Notes: generated from the sequence alone by a model not told the origin. A DNA stretch of 64,000 nucleotides from Amycolatopsis lurida (GCF_900105055.1 NZ_FNTA01000004.1:2263501-2327500), one strand, 5' to 3'. Positions 7,453-17,202 are shown, counted from the stretch's first letter. Numbers and translations: made by a program.

Positions 7453-9819
7453 GTGAGCGTGCAGGGCCTGCAGACAGTCGAGCAGAAGATCGCCGAAGAA
7501 CTCGGTGTGCGCGAAGGGCAGGTCAAGGCGGCCGTCGACCTGCTGGACGGTGGATCGACCGTGCCGTTCATCGCCCGGTACCGCAAAGAGGTCACCGGGA
7601 TGCTGGACGACACCCAGCTGCGCACCCTCGAAGAACGCCTCCGCTACCTGCGGGAGCTCGGCGAGCGCAAGGTCGCGGTACTGGAGTCGATCCGCGGCCA
7701 GGGCAAGCTGGACGAGGCGCTCGAAGCGTCGATCATGGCGGCGGACACCAAGTCCCGCCTCGAAGACATCTACCTGCCGTACAAGCCCAAGCGGCGCACG
7801 AAGGCGATGATCGCCCGCGAGGCCGGTCTGGAGCCGCTCGCCGACGGGCTGCTGAGCGACCCGAACACCGACCCGCAGGCCGCGGCCGCGGTGTTCGTCG
7901 ACGCCGACAAGGGCATCGCGGACGCGCAGGCCGCGCTGGACGGCGCCCGCGCGATCCTCGTCGAACGCTTCGCCGAGGACGCCGACCTGATCGGCGAACT
8001 GCGCGAGAAGATGTGGGCCGAAGGTCGTCTGGCCTCGAAGGTCCGCGACGGCAAGGCCGAAGAGGGCGCGAAGTTCTCCGACTACTTCGAGTTCTCCGAG
8101 CCCTACACCAAGCTTCCCTCGCACCGGATCCTCGCGATGTTCCGCGGTGAGAAGGAGGAGATCCTCGACCTCACGATGGAGTCCGAAGAGCCTTCGGAGG
8201 AACCGAAGACCGGGCCGACCGAGTACGAGAACCGCATCGCCCACAAGTTCGGCATCTCCAACGAAGGCCGCCCCGCCGACAAGTGGCTCGGCGACACCGT
8301 CCGCTGGGCTTGGCGGACGAAGATCCTGCTGCACCTCGGCATCGACCTGCGGATGCGGCTCCGCCAGTCGGCCGAGGACGACGCCGTCCGCGTGTTCGCC
8401 GCGAACCTGCGCGACCTGCTGCTCGCCGCTCCGGCCGGCACGCGCGCCACGATGGGCCTCGACCCGGGTTTCCGCACCGGCGTCAAGGTCGCCGTCGTCG
8501 ACGCGACCGGCAAGGTCGTCGACACCCACGTGATCTACCCGCACCAGCCCGCGAACAAATGGGACCAGTCCATCGCCGAACTCGCCGCGCTGTGCGCCCG
8601 GCACAAGGTGGACCTGATCTCGATCGGCAACGGCACCGCGTCGCGCGAGACCGACAAACTCGCCGGCGAGCTGATCAAGAAGCACCCGGAACTGAAGCTG
8701 ACGAAGGCCGTCGTCTCCGAGGCGGGCGCGTCGGTCTACTCGGCGTCGGCGTTCGCGTCGCAGGAACTGCCGGGCATGGACGTCTCGCTGCGCGGCGCGG
8801 TCTCGATCGCGCGCCGGCTGCAGGACCCGCTGGCGGAACTGGTGAAGATCGACCCGAAGTCGATCGGCGTCGGGCAGTACCAGCACGACCTGTCGGAGAT
8901 CTCCCTGTCGCGTTCGCTCGACGCGGTGGTCGAAGACTGTGTGAACGCCGTCGGTGTGGACGTCAACACCGCGTCCGCCCCGCTGCTGACCCGCGTCTCG
9001 GGTATCACGACGACGCTGGCGGAGAACATCGTCGCGCACCGCGACGAGAACGGTCCGTTCAAGACGCGGAGCGGGCTCAAGGAGGTCGCGCGGCTCGGCC
9101 CCAAGGCGTTCGAGCAGTGCGCGGGCTTCCTCCGGATCCCGGACGGCGACGACCCGCTCGACTCGTCCTCGGTGCACCCGGAGGCCTACCCGGTGGTGCG
9201 GCGGATCCTGTCCTCCACCGGCACGGACATCCGCTCGCTGATCGGCAACTCGCGGACCCTGCAGGCGCTTAAGCCCACCGAGTTCGTCGACGACACCTTC
9301 GGTCTCCCGACGGTGACCGACATCCTCGCCGAACTCGAAAAGCCGGGCCGCGACCCGCGTCCGGCGTTCAAGACCGCGACCTTCGCCGACGGCGTCGAGA
9401 AGATCGGCGACCTCAAGCCGGGTATGCGGCTGGAAGGCGTCGTGACGAACGTGGCCGCGTTCGGCGCGTTCATCGACGTCGGCGTGCACCAGGACGGCCT
9501 CGCGCACGTCTCGGCGCTGTCGAAGAACTTCGTCAAGGACCCGCGTGAGGTCGTCAAGCCCGGCGACATCGTCAAGGTGAAGGTCCTGGAGGTCGACGTG
9601 CCGCGCAAGCGGATCTCGCTGACCCTGCGGCTGGACGACGAGCCCGGCAAGCCTGCTCGTGAGCAGGGCGGCGGCGGTCGGGACCGCGGCCAGGGCGGTC
9701 AGCGCCAGGGCGGCGGACAGCGGCAAGGCGGCCGTGGTGGCGGCCGGGACCGCGGCGGGAACTCCGGTGGCGGCGGCGCCATGGCGGACGCGCTCCGGAA
9801 GGCCGGCTTCGGCAAGTAA
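7453..9819 (+). CDS. tex: Tex family RNA-binding transcription accessory protein
   Basis: 788 residues from the GTG at 7453, seven bases after AGGAG. Typical Tex order: N-terminal helical region ([26 protein letters not shown]), YqgF-like nuclease fold ([16 protein letters not shown]), helix-hairpin-helix region ([14 protein letters not shown]), and a C-terminal S1 domain ([26 protein letters not shown]). A Gly/Arg/Gln-rich tail of about 50 residues follows, ending [12 protein letters not shown]. Tex proteins bind RNA and act in transcription and ribosome-linked quality control. Full length, conserved and likely a housekeeping gene. Confidence 0.95.
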   Translation: MSVQGLQTVEQKIAEELGVREGQVKAAVDLLDGGSTVPFIARYRKEVTGMLDDTQLRTLEERLRYLRELGERKVAVLESIRGQGKLDEALEASIMAADTKSRLEDIYLPYKPKRRTKAMIAREAGLEPLADGLLSDPNTDPQAAAAVFVDADKGIADAQAALDGARAILVERFAEDADLIGELREKMWAEGRLASKVRDGKAEEGAKFSDYFEFSEPYTKLPSHRILAMFRGEKEEILDLTMESEEPSEEPKTGPTEYENRIAHKFGISNEGRPADKWLGDTVRWAWRTKILLHLGIDLRMRLRQSAEDDAVRVFAANLRDLLLAAPAGTRATMGLDPGFRTGVKVAVVDATGKVVDTHVIYPHQPANKWDQSIAELAALCARHKVDLISIGNGTASRETDKLAGELIKKHPELKLTKAVVSEAGASVYSASAFASQELPGMDVSLRGAVSIARRLQDPLAELVKIDPKSIGVGQYQHDLSEISLSRSLDAVVEDCVNAVGVDVNTASAPLLTRVSGITTTLAENIVAHRDENGPFKTRSGLKEVARLGPKAFEQCAGFLRIPDGDDPLDSSSVHPEAYPVVRRILSSTGTDIRSLIGNSRTLQALKPTEFVDDTFGLPTVTDILAELEKPGRDPRPAFKTATFADGVEKIGDLKPGMRLEGVVTNVAAFGAFIDVGVHQDGLAHVSALSKNFVKDPREVVKPGDIVKVKVLEVDVPRKRISLTLRLDDEPGKPAREQGGGGRDRGQGGQRQGGGQRQGGRGGGRDRGGNSGGGGAMADALRKAGFGK

Positions 9820-9826
9820 AGCTGCT

Positions 9827-9899
9827 GAAGGGCGCTTTCCCCGCATGCGATGCGGGGAAAGCGCCCTTCACCGCGTCAGATGCGGGGAAAGCGTCCTTC
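9827..9899. repeat. Palindromic gene-end repeat (GAAGGGCGCTTTCCCC family)
   Basis: Perfect 20-bp arms (9827-9846 and 9850-9869) with a 3-nt loop. A third half-copy, ATGCGGGGAAAGCGTCCTTC, follows at 9879-9898. It lies between the convergent tex and acyl-CoA dehydrogenase ends and probably terminates both. Related copies occur at 23955 and 25101. Confidence 0.75.
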
Positions 9900-9902
9900 A
9901 GC

Positions 9903-11633
9903 TCAGGGATTCATGGCGTAAGCACCCGAGAGGTCCCGCACCAGCGACCACACGTGATCGAAGCGGGCCGCGTCGACGACGGGCTTCCGGATCGAAGCCA
10001 GCGCGAGCGCCTGCTGCGCGTCGGTCGAGGATGACTTCCCGTGCAGCTCGATCGCCGTGAGGCTGAAGTCCTGCACCAGGATGGCGAAGATCTGGTCGAC
10101 CACCTCGGTCTCGATCCCGGTGATCTCCGCCTGCTCCAGCACCAGCTGCCCGTAGACGACCAGCGTGAACAGCTCGGTCAGCGCGAGGCCGAAGTCGATG
10201 TCCTGCTGCTGCGCCTCGTCCGGCGCGGCTTCGGTGAACAGCTTCACCAGCGCCTCGGCCTGTTCGGTGAACCGCGCGACGTTCGGGATCGCGGACGCCT
10301 TGGCGTAGGCCTCACGCCAGTCGTGGAACCGCACCTTCGAGAGCCCGCGCGCGGGGCCCTGGCGGAACAGGAACTCGTCGTCGGCCGCGTCGGAACGGGT
10401 CGGCACCGGCTCGTAGGCCTGCGGCGCGAACAGATAGGCGGGCACGAACTTCGCGATCAGCGCGAGGTTCACCGCCACCGTCCCTTCCAGCTTCGGCAGG
10501 CCGTCGATGTCGTTCTTGGACATCGCGAGGTAGGTGTCCGCCTCGAAACCCTTGGCCGCCACCACATCCGCGACCAGGCCGATGACCTTCTGCGCCTCGG
10601 TGGTCACCTTCATCTTGGTGATCGGGTTGAACAGCAGGTACCGGCGGTCGTCCGCGTTCGCGCTGCGGAAGTAGTCCACGGCACGGTCGGAGAACAGCTT
10701 CATCGCGACGAGCCGCGCGTACGCCTCGACGAATTCCCGGCGCACGTGCGGGAATTCGGTGACCTTCTTGCCGTAGAGCACCCGATTGTGCGCGTGCGTG
10801 ATCGCCTCGTACAGCGAGTGCGTCGACATCCCGATGCCGCCGAAGCACAGGTTGAACTTGCCGATGTTGACCGTGTTCAGCGCCGCGGAGAACGCGTCGG
10901 CACCAACGTGCAGAATGTCCTCTTCGGACACCGGGTAGTCGTCGAGCTCGAACTCGGCGACGTACATCTGCGACGGGACGACGTTCTTCACCACGCGGTA
11001 GTTCGGGTGTTCCGAGTCCGCGTAGAAGAACACGTACTGGTCCGGGCCCTCGACACCGTCGATGCGGCCGAACACCGAAACGGTCCGCGCGCAGTTGCCG
11101 TTGCCGATGTAGTACTTCGATCCGTTCGCACGGTAGCCGCCCTTGCCGTCCGGGGTGAGCACGAGGTCCGACGAGTAGATGTCGGCCCCGTGCTCCTTTT
11201 CGGACAGCCCGAACGCGGCGACGCCGCCTGCCGCGAGCGAGTCCGCCGCGCGTTTGCGGGCGGCCTCGTTCGCGCTCTGCCACACCGGGCCGAGGCCGAG
11301 GATGGTGACCTGCCACGGATACCAGTAGTTCAGCCCGTAGAAGCCGAGGATTTCCGACAGGGCCGCGACCCGCGCGGTGTCCCAGCGCTTGTCAGGGTTC
11401 CCGTCGGCGTTGGTGCCGGGAGTGAGGAACGTCGAGAAGAGCCCTTCCTTGCCCGCGAACTCGATGAAGTCCGCGTAGAAGGTCCGGTCGTGGTAGTCCT
11501 CGACGAGCTTGCGTTTGCCGCGCTGTTCGAACCACTCGATGGTGGCACGCAGCAGGCGACGCGTCTCCGGGTCGAACTGCCGTGGGTCGTACCCACCCGG
11601 GTTCAGCAACAACGCGGTCGCCTTTTCGCTCAT
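9903..11633 (-). CDS. Acyl-CoA dehydrogenase family protein
   Basis: 576 residues. The ATG at 11633 lies five bases after AGGAG, better than the GTG two codons upstream. It resembles long acyl-CoA dehydrogenases: helical N-domain, the flavin-binding stretch AAFGLSEKEHGAD (the A-x-x-L-T/S-E-x-x-x-G-S/A-D pattern), then a beta-domain and a C-terminal helical domain. At 576 residues it is longer than the usual 380, with extra C-terminal helices. It should oxidise an acyl-CoA thioester to the 2-enoyl form using FAD. No other beta-oxidation gene is nearby, so the substrate is unknown. Confidence 0.88.
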   Translation of the reverse strand: MSEKATALLLNPGGYDPRQFDPETRRLLRATIEWFEQRGKRKLVEDYHDRTFYADFIEFAGKEGLFSTFLTPGTNADGNPDKRWDTARVAALSEILGFYGLNYWYPWQVTILGLGPVWQSANEAARKRAADSLAAGGVAAFGLSEKEHGADIYSSDLVLTPDGKGGYRANGSKYYIGNGNCARTVSVFGRIDGVEGPDQYVFFYADSEHPNYRVVKNVVPSQMYVAEFELDDYPVSEEDILHVGADAFSAALNTVNIGKFNLCFGGIGMSTHSLYEAITHAHNRVLYGKKVTEFPHVRREFVEAYARLVAMKLFSDRAVDYFRSANADDRRYLLFNPITKMKVTTEAQKVIGLVADVVAAKGFEADTYLAMSKNDIDGLPKLEGTVAVNLALIAKFVPAYLFAPQAYEPVPTRSDAADDEFLFRQGPARGLSKVRFHDWREAYAKASAIPNVARFTEQAEALVKLFTEAAPDEAQQQDIDFGLALTELFTLVVYGQLVLEQAEITGIETEVVDQIFAILVQDFSLTAIELHGKSSSTDAQQALALASIRKPVVDAARFDHVWSLVRDLSGAYAMNP

Positions 11634-11658
11634 GGTCACTCCTGGTCAGCCGAAGTTA

Positions 11659-12996
11659 CTACCCGGTAACCGTAGCGCTTCGCTTCGCCGTCCGGCCACC
11701 GAACTCGATCGAAGTCACCTCCCCGTGGTCGTTCCGCAGGAAACGCGCGGTGGGCTTGCGGGTGTCGCCGGCGGGGGCGATCGCGTCACCGCCCACGAAA
11801 ACGGCCTCGAACGGCGGCGGCGAGGGGAAGCCCTCGACATCGGCCACCAGTTGGGCCCAGAGGGCGCCGGCGCGGTCCTCGACCACGAACGCCAGGTCAC
11901 CGGTCTGATAGCGGCCCAGGTACTCGGCGATGTCCGGCTGCCGCACCGGCGGCGGGGTCGCGAGCGGCGGCAGCCCGACCAGATGTTCCAGGCACCAGTC
12001 GACGATCTTCGCACCCAACGCGGACCCGCCCGCGCTATTGGTCAGCACCGTGACGGCGAAGTCGTGTTCCGGCAGGGTGACGAACTCGGACAGCTGCAGA
12101 TTGCTCACGTTGCCGCCGTGCCGGACCAGCCGAGCGGCGCCATGGGTCGTGTGCAGCCAGCTCAGCCCGACCTCCTCGAACCGCAGCGCGGCCTTGCGCT
12201 GCGGCGCGCGCATGAGGTCGCGGGTGGCTTCGCTGAGGGGAGGCTCGCCCTCGGCCTCACCGGTCAGGAAGAACCGCGCCCATTTCAGCTGGTCTCCCGC
12301 CGTCGACCACAGGCCCCCGCTCGCGCTGTCCGCGCGGGTCAGGCCCACCGTGTGCGCGACCGCCGCTTCGCCGTCTCGCAGCACGTGACCGACGGCGTGA
12401 CGGCGCGTGAGCACCTCCCACGGCAGGTAATACGACTCGGTCATGCCGAGTGGTTCGAGCAGCCGGGCGCGGACCACGTCCTCGAACGGTTCGCCCGCCA
12501 CCACCTCGACGACCCGTCCGGCCAGCTGGAACCCGGCGTTGCAGTAGGAGAAGACCTCGCCGGGCGGGAAGTTCTGCGGCAGGTCGCCGAACTTCGCGAT
12601 CGCGAGCGCCAGCGCGTCGTCACCCCACCCGGTGGTGAAGTCGACGTCGCCGAGGAACCCCGCCGAATGCGTGAGCAGATGACGCAAGGTCACCGTCTTC
12701 CGCGCCACCGGATCCGCCAAGGGAAGGTCGGGGAGGTACTCGACCACCGGCCTGTCCAGGTCCAGCACACCGTCTTCGACCAGGGCCAGTGCGGCGGCCG
12801 CGGCGAAGGTCTTGCTGGTGGAGCCGATCATGAACGCCGTGCCGGGATCGACCGGTAGCCCGGTGTCCACACTGGACACCCCGGTGACGAACACCGACTC
12901 CACACCCCGGTACGTCACCCCCACCACCGCTCCGGGGACGCTCGCGCGACGCGCCTCCTCGTCGAGCACCCCTTGCAGATCCTGAACGTTCGACAC
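11659..12996 (-). CDS. Serine hydrolase of the class C beta-lactamase/esterase family
   Basis: 445 residues from the GTG at 12996, with GGGGA five bases upstream. The nucleophile motif is Ser59-x-x-Lys62 (GSTSKTF); the second motif Y-x-N is YCN in FSYCNAGFQLAGR. A C-terminal lipocalin-like extension follows the catalytic domain. No signal peptide is seen, which points to an intracellular esterase or peptidase rather than a secreted penicillin-binding enzyme. Its stop lies 25 bp from the acyl-CoA dehydrogenase start on the same strand, so the two may be cotranscribed. Confidence 0.88.
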   Translation of the reverse strand: MSNVQDLQGVLDEEARRASVPGAVVGVTYRGVESVFVTGVSSVDTGLPVDPGTAFMIGSTSKTFAAAAALALVEDGVLDLDRPVVEYLPDLPLADPVARKTVTLRHLLTHSAGFLGDVDFTTGWGDDALALAIAKFGDLPQNFPPGEVFSYCNAGFQLAGRVVEVVAGEPFEDVVRARLLEPLGMTESYYLPWEVLTRRHAVGHVLRDGEAAVAHTVGLTRADSASGGLWSTAGDQLKWARFFLTGEAEGEPPLSEATRDLMRAPQRKAALRFEEVGLSWLHTTHGAARLVRHGGNVSNLQLSEFVTLPEHDFAVTVLTNSAGGSALGAKIVDWCLEHLVGLPPLATPPPVRQPDIAEYLGRYQTGDLAFVVEDRAGALWAQLVADVEGFPSPPPFEAVFVGGDAIAPAGDTRKPTARFLRNDHGEVTSIEFGGRTAKRSATVTG

Positions 12997-13271
12997 CCGT
13001 GTCCCCTTTCGTCCGGTCAGGCCAGCGTTTCAGCACGACGCCGCGCCCGGCTCGTCCGAACCGACGAACATCGCCGGACCGGTGCGGGCGATATCACGTA
13101 GCCCGGGAGATCAGGACCCAGTACACTGGGCGACGCGGTCCGCTCAGTTCTGCCTCGGGCCGCGTTTCGTTGTCGAAGACCACGCGCCGCGGCCCCCCGA
13201 GGTCTGCGCCGGGCAGGACAACCCTTTCTATCCTTACGGAGATACCAGGGCGCACCTGTGCCCACACGCTT

Positions 13272-14909
13272 ATGAGCACACCTACTTTTACCGAACTCGG
13301 CCTGCCCAAGACCCTCGTGGACTCGCTCGCCGAACAGGGCGTCACCAGCCCGTTCCCGATCCAGGCCGCCACACTGCCGCATTCGCTGGCCGGCCGGGAC
13401 GTCCTCGGCCGCGGCCGCACCGGCTCCGGCAAGACCTACGGCTTCGTGCTGCCCGTCCTCGCCCGGCTCGCCGAAGGCCCGACGCGCCGCCGCCCCGGCC
13501 GCCCGCGTGCGCTGGTGCTGGCGCCGACGCGCGAACTGGCGACCCAGATCGAGGCGTCGTTCCTGCCGCTGGCCAAACCGCTCGGTCTCAGGGTCACCAC
13601 GATCTTCGGCGGCGTCAGCCCCAACCCGCAGATCACCAGGCTGCGTGACGGCGTCGACATCGTCGTCGCGTGCCCCGGCAGGCTCGCCGACCACATGCGC
13701 TCCGGCGAGGCGAAGCTCGACCATGTCGAGATCACCGTGCTGGACGAGGCCGACCACATGGCCGACCTCGGCTTCCTGCCCGACGTCCGGCGCATCATGG
13801 CCGAGACCCCGGAGCGCGGGCAGCGGCTGTTGTTCTCCGCGACCCTCGACGCGGGCGTCGACGTGCTGGTCAAGCGCTTCATGCACGACCCGGTCACGCA
13901 CAGCGTCGACTCGGCCCAGTCGCCGGTCTCGACGATGAAGCACCACGTGCTGCACCTGGAGGAGACCCACCGGCTGCCGGTGCTGATCGACCTCACCGCC
14001 GCGCCGGGCCGCACGCTCGTGTTCACCCGGACGAAGCACCGCGCCAAGCAGCTGACGCGCAAGCTCATGGCCTCCGGCGTGCCGGCGGTCGAACTGCACG
14101 GCAACCTCGGCCAGACGGCGCGGACCCGCAACCTGGAGGCGTTCGCCTCCGGCGCGGCGAAGACGCTGGTCGCGACCGACATCGCGGCGCGCGGCATCCA
14201 CGTCGACGACGTCACGCTGGTCATCCACGCGGACCCGCCCGTCGAGCACAAGGCGTACCTGCACCGCTCCGGCCGGACGGCGCGGGCCGGGGCGTCCGGC
14301 ACCGTCGTCACGCTGATGACCGACGCGCAGGTCGGCGACGTCCGCGACCTCACCCGCAAGGCGGGCATCAAGCCGACCACGACGCAGCTCGGCCCCGGCC
14401 ACCCGCTGCTGTCGGAGCTGGCGCCCGGTGAGCGTTCGTTCACCGCGTCGCCGCGACGGCCGATCGTGGACACGCGGCCGAAGCGGGTCAGCGCCAGCGG
14501 TGAAGCCATCCCGGGCAAGGGCGACGACGAAGACCGTCCGGCAAGTGGTGGACGTGGCGGCCGCGGTGGTCGCGGCCGTGGCCCCTCCGCCGGTGGCCGC
14601 GGCGCTTCCGGTGGCGGCCGTCGTAGCGGCTCGTCCGACGGCCGCTCGCGTCAGCCTCGCTCCGAGGGCGACCGCCGAGGTGCTCCCGCCGGCCAAGGCC
14701 GTCGCGCGGCCGAGCCCACCGGACGTCGCGAAGGCGCGCCCAAGGGCGGTGGCCAGGGTCGTCGCTCAGCCGACTCCCAGCCGCGCCGCGGCTCCGGTGC
14801 CGCGAAGCCGCAGTCCTCGCGGAACCAGTCCGGTGGCGCTCCGGCCCGTCGTGGCGGTGCCGCCGCTTTCTCCTCCGGGACCCGCGCCGGCTCGCGCCGC
14901 TCGCGCTAG
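13272..14909 (+). CDS. DEAD-box RNA helicase with RG-rich tail
   Basis: 545 residues from the ATG at 13272. Motifs in order: Q motif (FTELGLP...PFPIQ), motif I GRTGSGKT, Ia PTRELA, II DEAD (VLDEADHMAD), III SAT, then the second RecA domain with DIAARGIHVDDV and HRSGRTARAG. About 130 low-complexity Gly/Arg/Ser residues follow. Such helicases unwind structured RNA in ribosome assembly or cold adaptation. No ribosome site precedes the ATG. A TACACT -10-like box within CCCAGT-AC-ACTGGG (13117-13130) implies a leader of about 140 nt, reminiscent of cold-shock-controlled helicase mRNAs; that control is inference. Confidence 0.92.
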   Translation: MSTPTFTELGLPKTLVDSLAEQGVTSPFPIQAATLPHSLAGRDVLGRGRTGSGKTYGFVLPVLARLAEGPTRRRPGRPRALVLAPTRELATQIEASFLPLAKPLGLRVTTIFGGVSPNPQITRLRDGVDIVVACPGRLADHMRSGEAKLDHVEITVLDEADHMADLGFLPDVRRIMAETPERGQRLLFSATLDAGVDVLVKRFMHDPVTHSVDSAQSPVSTMKHHVLHLEETHRLPVLIDLTAAPGRTLVFTRTKHRAKQLTRKLMASGVPAVELHGNLGQTARTRNLEAFASGAAKTLVATDIAARGIHVDDVTLVIHADPPVEHKAYLHRSGRTARAGASGTVVTLMTDAQVGDVRDLTRKAGIKPTTTQLGPGHPLLSELAPGERSFTASPRRPIVDTRPKRVSASGEAIPGKGDDEDRPASGGRGGRGGRGRGPSAGGRGASGGGRRSGSSDGRSRQPRSEGDRRGAPAGQGRRAAEPTGRREGAPKGGGQGRRSADSQPRRGSGAAKPQSSRNQSGGAPARRGGAAAFSSGTRAGSRRSR

Positions 14910-14928
14910 TCCCGCCCGGCTTCCGTCC

Positions 14929-15121
14929 CGCGAGTTACGCCTTCGAACACGCGAGATCCGGCTTCAAGCACGCGAGTTACGCCTTCCGTCACGCGTGATC
15001 GGATGGCCGGCACATGAGTCGTCCGTCTGATCACGCGTGTCGTCCGCCGGATCACACGTGCCGTCCGTCTGATCACACGTGACGGCCGCCGGATCACACG
15101 TGACGGAAGGCGTAACTCGCG
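14929..15121. repeat. Compound repeat: 30-bp inverted repeat flanking four 21-bp tandem units
   Basis: An outer inverted repeat at 14971-15000 and 15092-15121 matches at 29 of 30 positions (CGCGAGTTACGCCTTCCGTC and onward). Between them four head-to-tail 21-bp units start at 15021, 15042, 15063 and 15084, each with the core GATCACRCGTG. Further partial copies of CGCGAGTTACGCCTTC begin at 14929. It fills the gap between the convergent helicase and desaturase genes. Confidence 0.85.
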
Positions 15122-15135
15122 TGATCAGGGGCGGA

Positions 15136-16068
15136 TCACGCCTGGCGGGCGGCGGCGCGGGCTTCAGCGGCCGCGCGACGCTCTTCGAAGCGCGAAGCTT
15201 GGGTGTCGAGGGCCTTCAGGAACTGGTCGAGTTCGTCCCGCGCCTTCTCCCCCACTTCGCCGAGCCCTTCGAGCTCGAAGATCTTCCACTGCCGCAGCAA
15301 CGGCCAGATCACCTCGTCGTGGTGGATGCGCAGGTCGTAGATGCCCGCCTTCGCGATCAGCGCGGCCTTCCGCACGAAGCTCGGGATCACCGCGCCCGGC
15401 ATCTGGAACTGGACGACCTCGTCGGTGATGGCGCGCATCATCGCGTCGGGTGAAAGCTCCAGCGACGCCTGCACCAGGTTCCGGTAGAAGAGCATGTGCA
15501 GGTTCTCGTCCATCGCGACTCGCGAAAGCAGCTTCTCGCACAGCGGATCCTGCGTGTACTTCCCGGTGTTGCGGTGCGAAATCCGCGTCGCCAGCTCCTG
15601 GAAGGACACGTACGCGAAGACGTTCAGCAGCTCCTTGTCGCCGCTGTCGTACCCGGCCTGCATGGTCTGCATCCGCGCCCGCTCCAGCTCGACCGGGTCC
15701 ACCGCGCGCGTCACCAGCAGGTAGTCGCGGATGCAGATCCCGTGGCGGCCCTCTTCGGCGGTCCAGCGATGCACCCACGTGCCCCACGCGCCGTCGCGGC
15801 CGAAGGCGCGCTCGATCTCGCGGTGATAGCTCGGCAGGTTGTCCTCGGTGAGGAGGTTGACCTCTAACGACGTCCGCGCGATCGGCGACACCCGGGACTG
15901 CTCGGGATCCCACGCCTCACCGCCGAGATCGGCGAAGTTGCGGCCCTCGTCCCAGGGCACGTACTCGTGCGGCATCCATTCCTTGGCGACCGAGAGATGT
16001 CGATTGAGGTTCTCCTCCACCGTTCCCTCGAGCTCGAGCATCAGCCGGGTGGTTTCGGGGACCGCCAT
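15136..16068 (-). CDS. Acyl-ACP desaturase (DesA-type, soluble di-iron)
   Basis: 310 residues from the ATG at 16068, preceded by GGAAGGA. Di-iron ligand helices are visible: EENLNRH near the start, TAEEGRHG in the middle and AMDENLHMLFY later, the E-x-x-H pairs of the stearoyl-ACP desaturase family that includes mycobacterial DesA1/DesA2. It should introduce a double bond into an ACP-bound acyl chain. A perfect 15-bp-arm palindrome sits 35 bp upstream and is probably its repressor operator. The C-terminus is a charged Ala/Glu/Arg helix. Confidence 0.92.
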   Translation of the reverse strand: MAVPETTRLMLELEGTVEENLNRHLSVAKEWMPHEYVPWDEGRNFADLGGEAWDPEQSRVSPIARTSLEVNLLTEDNLPSYHREIERAFGRDGAWGTWVHRWTAEEGRHGICIRDYLLVTRAVDPVELERARMQTMQAGYDSGDKELLNVFAYVSFQELATRISHRNTGKYTQDPLCEKLLSRVAMDENLHMLFYRNLVQASLELSPDAMMRAITDEVVQFQMPGAVIPSFVRKAALIAKAGIYDLRIHHDEVIWPLLRQWKIFELEGLGEVGEKARDELDQFLKALDTQASRFEERRAAAEARAAARQA

Positions 16069-16102
16069 GCGTCTCGTCCTTCCAGGGTACGGAAAACGCC
16101 TA

Positions 16103-16133
16103 CCTACGACACCGTAACTTACGGTGTCGTAGG
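16103..16133 (-). promoter_or_regulatory. Perfect palindromic operator before the desaturase gene
   Basis: CCTACGACACCGTAA and its exact complement are separated by one base. It lies 35-65 bp upstream of the desaturase start and after the siderophore-binding gene. This length and symmetry are typical of TetR-family operators. Acyl-CoA-responsive TetR repressors such as MadR control mycobacterial desA genes, so a similar regulator is a reasonable guess. A terminator role for the upstream gene is possible but there is no T-tract. Confidence 0.65.
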
Positions 16134-16158
16134 TTTGCCACCTCCGGAAGGTGAACGC

Positions 16159-17175
16159 TCAGGAGCCGGCGACGGCCGCCAGCTTCGGCACCAGCTGCTC
16201 GATCGCGTACGGGATGCTCAGCACGGTGTTGAACGAGATCGCGGCCCCGACCGGCGGGTTCTCGTAAGTGATGAACAGATCCCTCTTCTCGCCCGAGACC
16301 TTCAGCCGCTGGTACACCGGATCGGCCCGCACCCTGGTCTCCGCGTTGACGTCGGAGTTCAGCCACACCAGGCGATCCGCGTCGAACAGGTCGAACCGTT
16401 CCGAGGAGACCTCGACGACGTTGTTCTCCGGTTTGCTCAGCGCCTTGACCGGCTCGAAGGGCCGGAAGCCCAGCTCGGTCATGAAGATCATCTTGGGGTC
16501 GGTCGTGGTGAACGCGGAGAACTTGCCCGCCTCGAAGGTGTCGGCGACGACCATCGACAGCTTCGCGAACCCGAGATGCTCGGCGCGCGCCTGCGCGAAC
16601 CGCCGGTCGATCCCCGCGATCAGGTCTTCGGCCTTCTGCGGGAGCCCCAGCGCGCGGCCCACCATCCGGGTCATCTCCTGCCACGGCGCCGCGTAGTCCT
16701 CGTACTTCGGCGGCTGCGCGACGACCGGCGCGAGCTGTGAGAGCTTGTCGTACTGCTCCTTCTTCATCCCGCTGTACTGGGCGAGGATCAGGTCCGGCTT
16801 CAGCGCGGCGATCTTCTCGAAGTTGAAGTCGTCCCGTTCGCCGACGACCTCCGGCTGCTTGTCACCCCAGCGAGCCTGGGTCCACGGCCACTTCCCGTAC
16901 GGCCGCTCCTTGAACCAGTCGACGGCGCCGACCGGCCGGATCCCGAGCGCCAGCACGGCGTCGTGGTCGGACAGGCCGAGCGTGACGATCCTCGAAGGCT
17001 GCTTCTCGACCGTCGCCGACCCGTATTTGTGCTCGACGGTCACCGGGAAGGCACCCCGGGACTCCGGCGGCACCAGGCTCTCGTCGGCCGATTGCGAAGA
17101 ACCACAACCGGCCACCAGCAGCGACATCATCAGCGCGGTCAGGGTCGCCTTGACCCGCACCCCAGTAACGGACAT
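16159..17175 (-). CDS. Iron-siderophore ABC transporter substrate-binding lipoprotein
   Basis: 338 residues. An N-terminal signal peptide ends in the lipobox LLVAGC (Cys24), so it is anchored on the outer membrane face. The mature part is a FecB/FepB-type two-lobe binder (SRIVTLGLSDHDAVLALGIRPVGA; DPKMIFMTELGF). It delivers ferric siderophores to a permease that is not in this window. The ATG at 17175 lacks a ribosome site; TAGCCT ends 7 nt upstream, suggesting leaderless mRNA, though the GTG at 17160 would give a more compact signal peptide. An iron box overlaps the promoter. Confidence 0.9.
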   Translation of the reverse strand: MSVTGVRVKATLTALMMSLLVAGCGSSQSADESLVPPESRGAFPVTVEHKYGSATVEKQPSRIVTLGLSDHDAVLALGIRPVGAVDWFKERPYGKWPWTQARWGDKQPEVVGERDDFNFEKIAALKPDLILAQYSGMKKEQYDKLSQLAPVVAQPPKYEDYAAPWQEMTRMVGRALGLPQKAEDLIAGIDRRFAQARAEHLGFAKLSMVVADTFEAGKFSAFTTTDPKMIFMTELGFRPFEPVKALSKPENNVVEVSSERFDLFDADRLVWLNSDVNAETRVRADPVYQRLKVSGEKRDLFITYENPPVGAAISFNTVLSIPYAIEQLVPKLAAVAGS

Positions 17176-17180
17176 GCGGG

Positions 17181-17199
17181 TAAGGCTAGCCTGACCAAA
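17181..17199 (-). promoter_or_regulatory. IdeR/DmdR-type iron box
   Basis: TTTGGTCAGGCTAGCCTTA on the minus strand matches 15 of 19 positions of the consensus TTAGGTTAGGCTAACCTAA as I remember it. It fills most of the 27-bp gap between the permease stop and the siderophore-binding start and covers the presumed -10 box, so iron-loaded repressor should block transcription. Confidence 0.8.
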
Positions 17200-17202
17200 G
17201 TC

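Noticed and set aside
15021-15104. CRISPR-like array
   Set aside because: The 21-bp units are contiguous with no spacers, and no cas gene is present.
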